Source: Escallonia rubra | Taxonomy: Eukaryota; Streptophyta; Magnoliopsida; Escalloniales; Escalloniaceae | Reading direction: 5' to 3' | Length of the DNA stretch: 64,000 nucleotides | NCBI GenBank assembly: GCA_033065855.1 | Contig: JAVXUO010002352.1 | Location: 186,001 to 250,000, forward strand | Part shown: piece after piece, positions 22,135 to 32,037 of the stretch | Layout: every line of letters starts with the position of its first letter | Position numbering within the stretch: position 1 is the first letter of the stretch | The notes under the pieces: generated by a model | Told to the model about the DNA's origin: nothing | The model's database searches: none | Seen by the model: only the letters and a program-made list of their open reading frames with translations | Made by a program: the position numbers and the translations under genes

Positions 22135-22870
22135 ACCAGCATATAATCTATATTTCTGAAAAAATGCAATGAAAGAAAAATCAGTCACGCAAAGGGCGAA
22201 AACACAATGGAAAAGGTACAAAGCGATGATAAAGGATGCCAAAGATTTGGTCGTGGAACATTTTGGTAGTCCTCAAGAGAATGTTATGTTAGGTACCTTA
22301 TCAAATCTATTAAGTGGACACTTCCACTGTTCCTTGTCAAAGTGAAAATATGCTAAGCATGGAGGAACTTCTAAATCTATGTTTCCTAGAAAGTGAAGCA
22401 TTGCAAACCAACATTATACCTACTGCTACCAAGCTACGAGTTCTTAAATTCCTGGGAACTGTTGTCCATATACCTACTGCTATTAACATTTTCTCAGCCA
22501 CAGTCGCAGTCAACATCCAATGAGCAATTCATACAACATTTGCTTAAAATTCTGTTACATTGATAGAGCACACAACTTTTGCTGCGCTATCAAGGACTTT
22601 CCGTTGTATAAAACTATGGCTTGATCCAAAAGATTGCAAACCAACGTTACACCTGTATTTTCAGTCCCTTCTAAAATGAATTATTTTCCAATGATGCTGT
22701 TAGAAAGGGCATTCTATTTCTATCTTTCTGACTTCTGCATACATTATTTTAGCTGATCCATGGTTACGAGCTAGAACAAAGCAGGGAAGCAAGTGAAAGG
22801 GAATGAGAAGTTCAACCAGCATATAATCTATATTTCTGAAAAAATGCAATGAAAGAAAAATCAGTCATTA
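22135..22870. repeat. Direct repeat of about 50 bp, 680 bp apart, in hAT-1
   Basis: AACCAGCATATAATCTATAT followed by TTCTGAAAAAATGC and GAAAGAAAAATCAGTCA occurs at 22135 and again at 22815. The stretch between has only short frames. This is a local duplication in the 3' part of the element. Confidence 0.65.
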
Positions 22871-23144
22871 ACATTTCTTATGGTAACCAAAGTAAGCTGA
22901 CATTAACATTTCTTAAGGTCTTCCCCAGCATTACAGCAAAGGAAAAGCATTATGCAATGGTCATACCTGGGTTTTGGATGGACATAGGACATCCAAAGGA
23001 TTCCATAACAGGTTTAAGATTCTACTTGGACTCCTCGCTCAAGAAATGCTCTTCCAACAGATAAAAAAAACTGTCATTATATACAAGCTGTCATTATAAA
23101 AAACTATGCACCTTAGTTACCTTTTGGTGACTCAAGTGTGATAT

Positions 23145-23215
23145 AAACAGCCAAAGGATTATATATAAACGGCCAAAGGATTATATATAAACGGCCAAAG
23201 GATTACATACAAACT
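23145..23215. repeat. Three tandem 22-bp units
   Basis: GGCCAAAGGATTATATATAA followed by AC, repeated three times, downstream of the hAT-1 transposase stop. Minisatellite. Confidence 0.75.
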
Positions 23216-23378
23216 GACATTATATGTAAAGAATAGAATCTGCCCAAAATAAAAAGAAAAAGCTATGCACTTTAGTTACCTTTTGGTGACTCACTCAATA
23301 ACAATAGATGCACATGCATCACTCGAACTACTTGTATTTGATCCCGTTGCCTTGTCTGAAATGCAAAGATAATGAAAT

Positions 23379-25496
23379 TCAGCAAAAGAATTCATTGAAA
23401 GCAATTTCACTAACAAAAAAAGTACCTGAAAAGATGTCTTCATACTTCTCAACCTCGTCCATAGCTTGTCGAAGATCAATAGGGGATGAGGGACATTTCA
23501 ACCAATTTTGAGTACAAACAAGAGTTTCAACCATCCTTGGATTCAAAGAACTCCTAAATGGATCAAGTATACGACCTCCTGTGCTAAAAGCTGATTCGGA
23601 AGCAACTGTAGAAACTGGAACAACTAAAATGTGCCTCGCTACCTGAGAGAGGACAGGATACTTGCTGCTATTCACCTTCCACCACCCTAATATATCAAGG
23701 GATTTTCTAGGGTCTTCACAACTCTCAGCCAAATACCTTTCTACCTCAGATTTGCTCTCTATACTCTCTTCTGCCTCTAAAAGCTTCTGATATTGTGCCG
23801 CCAAAGATTCTTCTCCCTCAACCTCATTATCTTTGGACACTTGACTTCTTCCACTATTTTCACTACCCCCCTGCTCAAAGTGCTCAAACAAGCGAACCAA
23901 GTGGTCCTTCACCTTATCAATAATATCTTTAACCACCCCACAATCATTCACTTGACGTAAGCAAAACTTAACATACTTCAATTTGTGACGAGGGTCCAAC
24001 ACAACAGCAATATACACCAACTTATTCAGTTTATCCACATTTCCCCAATACTTTTCAAACTTTTTCAGCATGTTAGAAGCCATAATATACAGCATAGGAT
24101 CAGCACTTTTACACAATTGCACCAATTTCAATCGCACAGCCATAATTTCATTAAAATAGGCATTGGATGTAACATGTAAAGAACCCGAAAACCGTAAAGT
24201 AACCTCATAGAAAAAATTTAGAAACTGAACAAACACCCTAGCATTTTCCCAATCTATGAATGAAGGAGGCCCTATATGTGTTGCCCTTCCTCTCCCACCA
24301 GTTTTGTCGTCCTCGTCCTCGCTTAAAGACACTGAAAAATACTTACGGAAGCCCGAATCATCTTCTTCTAATCTTTCAAAGGCTTTCTGAAATTTTTGGG
24401 CAGCTTCCAACATTAAGTACGTAGAATTCCACCTAGTTGGAATATCTAGGCAAACAAGGCTCTTGCTTTCAATTTTCTCATTCTCTACACACTTTTTGAA
24501 ACTTAAAAGCCTAGAAGGAGAAGACCTCACAAACCTTACCGCATTCCGAATCTTCACAATAGACTCGTGAACTTCTTTCATACCGTCAGTAACTATAAGG
24601 TTGGTAATGTGAGCGCCACACCTCATGTGCATGAACTCATTATCCATGATAGTACTTTTCCAACTATTAGTTTTACTCTTTAGATAATTAATAGTACCAT
24701 CATTAGAACTCGCATTATCAACTGTTACGGTAAGAAGACTGTCTATTTTCCAATTCAACAAGCAAGTCTCAATCACTTTACCAATTGTTTTGCCCTTGTG
24801 ATTTTCAACTTGACAAAATGCTATAATTCTCTTTTGCAAATTCTAGTCACAATCAATCCAATGGGCTGTAAGACACATGTAATTGATATTTTGTAGTGAA
24901 GTCCAAGTGTCAGTAGTGAGACAAACCCTTTCGGATTTCAAAAGCTTCTTTAACAACTCTCCCTCTTTACGAAACAACTTAAGAATATCTCTTGCAACTG
25001 TAAAACGAGATGGAACATTAAATCTTGGTTCCATGACTCCACAGAATTTTTTAAACCCTTGCCTTTCCACAATATTAAAAGGTAATTCATCAACAACAAT
25101 CATCTCAGTAAGTGCTAGTCTGCACTCCTCAATACTAAACGAAGCCACCTTTAACTCATTCCCACCATTTTTCTGTCTATTAGGTTCAAACCTGATTTTT
25201 GTTTGATTTTTACTATTCCCAGCTTTTTCATAACTGTATTTCTTACATCTATATCTAATATGGCTCCATAAAGTACTCGTACCATTTGCCCCGGTGTAAC
25301 CATAGCGCTTACAACAATACTTACATATTGCAATTTCGGGATCAGGCTCGGCTAGTGTATTCCCTTTGATTTTTTAAAAATGATACCAGACTTCAGATGG
25401 CTCTCTAGCACTTGTCTCCTTCTTTCTCTTTGGAGGCCTAGGAGGAAGTGGGCAGGCGCTGTTATCAGCACCTATTGCACCCGCATCATCAACCAT
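23379..25496 (-). pseudogene. hAT-1 transposase (BED finger, DUF4413, C-terminal dimerisation domain)
   Basis: One 706-codon frame from ATG at 25496 with two in-frame stops. TAA at 25374-25376 falls in SEVWYHF*KIKG, where relatives have Thr. TAG at 24843-24845 falls in HWIDCD*NLQKRII, where relatives have Trp. Order: charged N-terminus (PPKRKK); BED zinc finger (CKYCCKRYGYTGANGTSTLW, then H and C); DUF4413-like core with VTVDNASSND, MRCGAHITNLIV and PTRWNSTYLML; DUF4413 near YWGNVDKLNKLVYIAVVLDP; dimerisation domain DILGWWKVNSSKYPVLSQVA, VVPVSTVASESAFSTGGR. Length equals the RICESLEEPER/DAYSLEEPER-like group. Otherwise well preserved, so inactivation looks recent. Confidence 0.85.
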
Positions 25497-25974
25497 CTGA
25501 TACAATACAATGATAAGAAATCATTAAATCTACTTCAAGTATACTGGTTACTAAAAAATTTGTGAGATTAAATCTCCTTAGTTTATAAGGATTGGAGAGG
25601 GTAGACATAGATTGACATTCTTTATTCTAAACAATCGAATTAAGCCAATTTCAGGCCCAGTAATAGCAACCGTTCTCCACATGAAAGGCAAGATATTATG
25701 TAAAGGGACTAAGAGTAGAGTAGAAAGGGCGAAATTCAAGAAACTAGTCTTGAATTTTTCAATTGAATTCTACCGTTTAGTGTTTACCAATTCATAACTC
25801 TCTCTATGTTTTCATTTTAAATCACATTAGCGCTTTCAGCTGCACTTTTTCTAGTAATCCATTGGAACTGGACAACAGATGGCTCAGTGCTTAAAGATGG
25901 CCTCAGCAATTCACATTTCACACATTCAGATTTATGTGGTGTGTGTTTTTAGTGATCAGTTCAGTGCCAAAATT

Positions 25975-26140
25975 GAGACAGAACAGAGAACAAGTTATGA
26001 TTTGCTAGAGTCCAGCCATGTGAAGAGCCATCACCGGTTCTGTCATCAGGACCAGAAGAGACAGAACAGAGAACAAGTTATGATTTGCTAGAGTCCAGCC
26101 ATGTGAAGAGCCATCACCGGTTCTGTCATCAGAACCAAAA
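25975..26140. repeat. Two tandem 83-bp units in hAT-1
   Basis: GAGACAGAACAGAGAACAAG starts at 25975 and 26058, and the units are almost identical through GTTCTGTCATCAG. It lies between the transposase start and the right terminus. Confidence 0.75.
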
Positions 26141-26202
26141 GAGACAGGGCCTATTAATGAGGAATCTTTAGGAATCTAGAGACAGGGCCAAATGGTACAA
26201 AG

Positions 26203-26560
26203 CTATGATGCTAACCGGAGGAATCTAGAAAAAGGGGAGACATTACCGTGGTGGAGACGCTGCCTTGGTGGAGGAGCTGCCGTGGTGGCTATGTTGCCTT
26301 GAGAGTTGAGAGTTGACGGCAGGAGGAGACACAGATGCGCAGCTGTGGGAGGTTGAGCCATTGAGATGGCGATTGGAGAAGGCGGCGGCTGAAGAGACGA
26401 CGCTGCCGTGGTGGAGACGTTGCCTTGGTGGAGGCGCTGCCGTGGTGGAGGTGCTGCCTTGAGAGTTGAGGGCTGAGCTGAGGCGTGGAGTGTGAGGTTG
26501 TGGTCCTTGGGGAGCAAATCTGGGAGTGGGGCAGTGGGCGGCGATTGAAGAAAAGATGAA
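26203..26560 (-). promoter_or_regulatory. Leader region of hAT-1 with GGTGGAG..GCTGCC repeats
   Basis: A GC-rich tract of short repeats (GTGGTGGAGACG, TTGCCTTGGTGGAGG). On the minus strand a 104-codon frame of low complexity starts at 26517. Its position suggests the 5' leader of the transposase gene. No domain. Confidence 0.3.
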
Positions 26561-26861
26561 TTAGGATTTAGGGTTAGTGACTTAGTGGGTTACTGATATT
26601 TTATATGAAGGGTTAAGTTTAACTACCTAATTCAGTTAAAACTAACTGGGGGTTTTAAAAAAATTATATATTATATTGTATACGGTCGGTTCGGTTTAGA
26701 ACGGTTTCAAAAAAACCAAACCGAATCGACCGAACCTGACATGCGGTTTGTGAAAAAAAAAACCAAACCAACTGTTTTTGCAATCGGTTTGAAATTTGTC
26801 GGATTGGTTGGTTCGATTTTTAAGGTTGAATTGGTTTTTACAGTTTAAATGCTCACCCATA

Positions 26862-28020
26862 CCTGGAGGAGCCATCTACCCGACTGGCGGAAGGGGAGTT
26901 GAAGAGCTCCCTGGCGGAGATAGTGTCCCGGAGAAGTCGTTTATCCCCACGGGTGCATCCTTGTGCCGGAGCACTCGGAGCGCGTCAAGGTAGCATCCCG
27001 AAAGATCCATCTACCCGACTGGCCGAGGTAGCATCCCGGAGGAGCCGTCTACCCGGTGGAAAGGGGAGTTGAAGAGCTCCCTGGCAGAGATAGTGTCTCG
27101 GAGGAGTCACCTATCCCCGCAGGATGCTGCACACTCTGGAGAGTGGGTCGAAGTATCTTCCACGACCAAGGCAAGGTGTGCATAGTGTGGTGAATAAGTG
27201 TGATGCCCAGAGGTCTGTAACGTGATTGTGGCGCATGGGCGCGGTGACTACCGTCGCGAGACAATACCTGGTGCCATGGCATGTCATGTAAGTGGCGCGG
27301 CGCATGGGCACGGCGACGGGTGTTAAAGAGCGTGCAGGTGATAGTTGTCGCGAAGATGTTACCCAGATAATAATGCACGACCGCGAGTGACGGTTGTCGT
27401 GACGACGACGCACGGGCGACTACGAGCGTCATGTGACCACTGATGGTGAGAACTGTAGAGAGTGCGATGCGCAGGCACCGGCGATTGGGGTCGTGGAGAC
27501 GGCGCACGGCGACGGGAGTCGCGGAGTTGTCATGCGGACGGGGGTGACGAAGGTCGCGAAGATGGCGCGCGGGCGACATAAATCGTAGAGCTGTCGCGTG
27601 GACGCGGGCGACGAAGGTCGCGGAGATGGCGCGCGGGCGACGAGCAACGGCCGTTGCGACGACGGAGCGCGGCGGCGAGTGACGGTCGTGGCGACGACGG
27701 AGCACGGCGGCGAGCGAAGGTAGTTAATCGTCAAGGTAGGTGGCTGACCCCAGGGTGGCCGACCGCTTAGGTTGGCCGTACCTTTAAGGTGGCCGACCCC
27801 CCCAAGGTGGCCGACCCCCTTAAGGGGGAAGGCACACCAAGGTTGCTTCACAAAGGGAAAATGCATGTGACTTGATTATGTGACGCTTTGACCGGCCTGT
27901 GAGCGTTGAAAAGTTGACCGTTGAATGTGCCGACGTGTCATGAGAATTGGGACCCCCAGTGGGCCTATAGGTGTAGCCAAGATAGGGTGACAACACAATA
28001 TATTGAAACATATTTTAGAT
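26862..28020 (+). mobile_element. LTR-type fossil A, right part
   Basis: It continues the 170-bp units interrupted by hAT-1 (26880-27120), then a GC-rich region of GCGACGACGGAGCGCGGC words (27450-27720) and GGTGGCCGACC words (27735-27830). The right border is not certain, probably before 28030. Non-coding and broken. Confidence 0.4.
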
Positions 28021-28112
28021 AATAGATCTTCGTAATCAAACTAGGGTTTGAGATATCCCTTCATTTACAAATCTGTTGATGCTTAAAATTTGCAGAATAG
28101 GATCTATGATAC

Positions 28113-28440
28113 CTACGCTGTAGTTTTTAAAATATATTTTAGCATCTTGATCACGGCACATATCACAACGAAGGTAACCGAGACTCGCTTGAATTGTGTG
28201 CATGTAGATGTATGTAACAACGACAGAAAACCAAGTATACCAACCTTGAGGATCTCGTCGTCTTTCAGGTGCCAACGAACATCACACCCTACAATGTACT
28301 GGACTGTGCGAGCCAGATCCATATGTACAGTCCAAGAGTTATTATCACTCAATGTAGTTAGGTATGGTGAAGATGGGAGAAGGTTGTGAAATGGATCTCT
28401 CCCGCTTCCTTGGGTGTGTTCCTCTCTTTTTTCCAACCAC
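28113..28440 (-). pseudogene. Unidentified exon-like open frame
   Basis: The minus-strand frame reads VPWLEKREEHTQGSGRDPFH, then LLPSSPYLTTLSDNNSWTV, then MDLARTVQYIVGCDVRWHLK. It is followed by DDEILK and a GT donor-like GTTGGT near 28240. Amino-acid use looks like a real protein rather than chance. After the possible donor the frame turns hydrophobic and intron-like. I do not recognise the family. It may be a single exon of a host gene fragment. Confidence 0.3.
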
Positions 28441-30100
28441 GGGACATTCTAGTTATAATATCTCAGAAAGAAAAATTATTAGAAAATAATTCTATTGAGT
28501 TAGTATGGTATTCATGGGATTACACCCATTAATAACCTCCAAGTCTTTTGACTTTATAAGTCATAAGTTGGATAAAACATGAGTGTATGGGCTAATTCCA
28601 ATGCCGACATACACATTAATAGCAATGAAAAGAAAAATGAATTCTAGTTCTTCACAATGCAAGCGTCAGGCGTCATATATAGGCTCGAAAAAGAAAGCTG
28701 AAATGCATCCACTAAAGGAAAGTCGCCCCACAACGAAACAGTCATGCAGCTGAACGGTCCAGCAGATTTCCTCCGGAAAATGAGATGTGGATGGTATAAG
28801 TTGACATTGGCTTTTCAGTTGAAAACCAACTTTTACAACTGCCTCACTGTGATGATTGTTATATGATTCTTATTCAGCTTTTACACCTATGAATTTTCAG
28901 TTCTTTCCTTCCCTGGTTGTTATATGATTATTATTCAGCTTCCTATTTAGCCAAAAACAACGAAAAAAAGACCAACTTTCACTTATTTCCTCATTGATTA
29001 GTCGCAAAAGGTGAATTTTAGTGAAAATTAAAAACGTAGAGAAAAAGGAGAGGTCCCACCTGAGGAGGAGATATGTATTCACTTTGAGCATTAATTGCAG
29101 TACGTTCAAATTCTTAGCCATGACAAGCAAAGAGATTGGTCTAGCAAATGAAAGCATGGGAATGAAAATGTACCACGGAAGTAAAGAGAGATCAAACCTT
29201 TACAATCTATTTTGCGAGTTTGGTAAAAAGTTTAAAAAAAAATCCAATAGTTAACAAATAAAGGGGTTTTTAAAAGTCGTTCCGATTATTTGACAGTTTA
29301 ATTAATTTAGATAATCATCTTAATATTTAAAGTTAAAAACTGTATCATTAGATTTAAATCTACATGTATCTAAACCAAGAACAGTCCATTCCATATGTAC
29401 TGTGACATTGCTTTGCATTCAAAAGTAGCCAGTGAAACTGTCAGTTAGTAGTCTCCTACTTTCTAATACAATCATACATAATTTAAACTCAGTACTAACA
29501 TAAAAATATTGTTTAAGATCGGCGCAACCGCTGCACTAATTTTTGCGAGCCTTATCATCTATCATCTGAACAAGCAAGCGTTTAGGATTGGTGTATATTA
29601 TGATATGCATGTTTTTTATACTTTGCGCAATTCCGAGGCATCAAATTGTTGGTGCTTGGATGCAAAAGATCCGTGGAATCATTAGAAAAAGTTATTAAGC
29701 CCTTCTGTACTCCTAAAGGCTTCGTGACACATATTCCCATTTCAGATCTCAAACGGTATTGTTGGAAATGGCATTCATCACTTCTAAATCTTATCTGATC
29801 TCTTGGACAATGATAAGAAGTTTAGTATAGATTGTAAGCTATAACCACTCACTTGCTTCCTCTTGAATACTGGCCTGAGAGACCGCGTTATGGCTGTTTG
29901 TTAGGATTTGTACGTATTCATAACAATTTTTTAGATGGCATAAAATAGATGTTGAGATCTTGTGATAATGTTCACGGGGACAATATTTGTCAACTCGGAA
30001 TGATATCCCATTTCTGAGCAACTAAATATACAAGAAGATTGACAATATGCTGGTTGGATTTTGGATTAAACAGAGACAGGATTTGGAGTCAAAGACACGG
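28441..30100. other. Spacer without recognisable gene
   Basis: AT-rich. A short stretch at 28735-28785 (TCATGCAG.TGAA..GTCCAGCAGATTTC) resembles the flank of the 2OGD upstream region at 30980-31030, so a worn third copy of that segment may be present. Other frames look like chance. Confidence 0.35.
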
Positions 30101-31135
30101 TGTCGAATAACTTCATTACTGCAAATTAAAAGATCACGCTAAGTAAGAGATCATCATTTCTAATTATCGCCCCCCCTTCAATTGCTTAGTAGAAAGTTAG
30201 CATTTCATTGACAACATATTTCTCATATATAACTTCTCATGTTCAATGAAAAAATATATATATAACTTCTCATGTTCAATGAAATGAGAGATCCTGATTA
30301 TGCATACGCCGAGAACCAAAGAAGCACTACAAACTACTGTGATTCATGTATAACATGGTATTTAATGTCACAATGTGATCGGACTAGGACATTAAGGCTA
30401 GGTTTGACAAAAAAAAATTCCCGTTTTTTTTTTTCAGTTATAAAAACTGAAAAAAAAGGAGCGTTTGGTAACCATTTTTTTTTCAATTTTAAAAATCAGT
30501 TTTTAAACTGAAGAGTAAAAAAAAAAAACTCCAGAAACTGGTTTTTTTTTCTTAGACCACCGCCACCACCCTCCCACCGCCGGAAGCCACCTCAGGCGAC
30601 CACCTCCGGCCGCCGGAGACTACCGGCCGCTCCGGCCGCCAGCGATCACCGCCGGAGACTGCCGGCAGCCACCTCCGGCCGCCGGAGACTGCCGGCTGCC
30701 ACCTCCGGCGACCACCGGCAGCCACCTCCGACCGCCGGAGACTGCCGGCTGCCACCTCCGGCCACCACCACCACCACCGCTACACCCCACCACCGCCACC
30801 GCAAACCACAAAAAAAAAAAAAACAAAATAAAAAGGGTTACCAAACACCAAAAAAAAAAAAAACTCAAAAAAAAAAAGGTTATCAAACACCCACTTGTTT
30901 TTAAAAAAAAAAAAATTAAGCTGCTCTTTAAAAACTGAAAACCAAAAAAAAAAATTTGTCAAACGAACCCTAAATGGAGGAGTTATGCAGTTGAAAACTC
31001 CAGCAGAATTCTTCCGAAAGACATGGACGCTAGCTCGAGACTTTAATGTTGGTCACACCTAATAATTCTTTACAAGAGTGTATCCGGTTCACACATCCCT
31101 CTGGGTTATCAGACTCATAATTTCATTTCTGTTTT
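30100..31135. repeat. Upstream part of tandem duplication, copy 1
   Basis: 30105-30160 (ATAACTTCATTACTGCAAAT) and 30975-31135 (GGAGTTATGCAG, CTCGAGACTTTAATGTTGG, then CACACCTAATAATTCTTTAC) match 47592-47650 and 47767-47965. This is the left part of the duplicated 2OGD unit. The MITE-like element at 30395-30971 lies between and is absent from copy 2. Confidence 0.7.
30395..30971. mobile_element. MITE-like element with internal GC-rich minisatellite
   Basis: Ends AGGCTAGGTTTGACAAA (30395) and TTTGTCAAACGAACCCT (30971) are inverted, the AGGGTTCGTTTG type frequent in plant MITEs. Subterminal poly-A/T and AAACTGAAAA pairs extend the inversion. The core, 30555-30780, is a minisatellite of GCCACCTCCGGCCGCCGGAG and GACTGCCGGC units. 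Target duplication unclear. No gene; the Gly/Arg-rich frames come from the repeat. Confidence 0.6.
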
Positions 31136-31359
31136 GGGCAAATTACACTTATATCCCTGAGGTTTGGGTATAATTACAGCCAAGGACAATAGTTTGGTAT
31201 AATTACACTTATGTCCTTTGACCAGACGGAATACAAAAATACATAACGGTTTTGACAAAAAGACCTAATTGCCCTTAAATAAAAGTTGAAATCCTGATTT
31301 GCCCTTGGGAGACAAAAAGCGGAAAGTGGAAGCTCATGCGTCATTTTATTATATCTCTT

Positions 31360-31360
31360 T

Positions 31361-31393
<33 letters not shown>

Positions 31394-31414
31394 CCTCTCC
31401 CTCTCCCTCTCTCT
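31360..31414 (+). promoter_or_regulatory. CT-rich 5' leader of the MULE transposase
   Basis: A long CTCTCT tract followed by ACCCTAGTTCGTGG and a donor-like AATTTAAG|GTTAGT near 31519. This fits a non-coding first exon, with the acceptor TTATACCAG at 32029 just before the start codon. Confidence 0.4.
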
Positions 31415-32037
31415 CCTCGTTTCCCGTCTGTTCATCTCTCAGACACTAAAAAAACCCTAGTTCGTGGAAGATTGAAGTCGTGGTCGGCGTGAGAAAGCTG
31501 TGCTAGAAACAATTTAAGGTTAGTAATCGCGAACCCATTTGTTAGCCATTTACGCTGTTTTGTATGAACGTGAATACACTGTGTTTGGGTTTTGTTCTGC
31601 AAAATTTAGCCATTTTTAAAACTCATTTTCTCGTAGATCAACACCCAGTTGATGACTGCATGTTATGATCTTCGTCTGCTCAGTTTGAATTTTACGGTTT
31701 AGGGTTTTCTTTTTCGATTTAAACGTATGTCTGTGCTATCATGCAAATGTAAGGATGTCTAGGATTTTTGCACTTAAGATATCCCTTGAATTGAAAGTGT
31801 AGTGGGTTGTATGTTGTGTAGCATGTTTTCTCCTCATGCATTTGATGTATCTGTTTAGGTTAAGTAGTTTGCGGGAATGAAAAATTGGGGCTTTTCTGAA
31901 AAAAGCTTAATTAGTGACAAATGATGCCGTAATATCGTTGTGTCTGCAGTCTTTTGTCCTTACATGTTACTCTTTACCCTTTACATATGTATTTAAAGTT
32001 AGGAGTATTTTCTTTTCATCTTATACCAGGTTCAGAT

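Larger units (their letters stand above)
21633..26861 (-). mobile_element. hAT-1: hAT-superfamily DNA transposon
   Basis: The left end TAGGACTGAGCA (21633) and right end TGCTCACCCATA (26861) are inverted, in the form TAGGG.TGAGCA common to plant hATs. Flanks CCCGGAGA and CCTGGAGG are an imperfect 8-bp duplication. Subterminal GGTTCGGTTTGAACGG-like repeats occur inside both ends. The transposase gene is on the minus strand. The split 170-bp array on both sides confirms the borders. Confidence 0.75.

Noticed and set aside
30552-30962. Gly/Arg-rich and Phe-rich minus-strand frames
   Set aside because: Produced by the GC-rich minisatellite and poly-A/T tracts of the MITE-like element.
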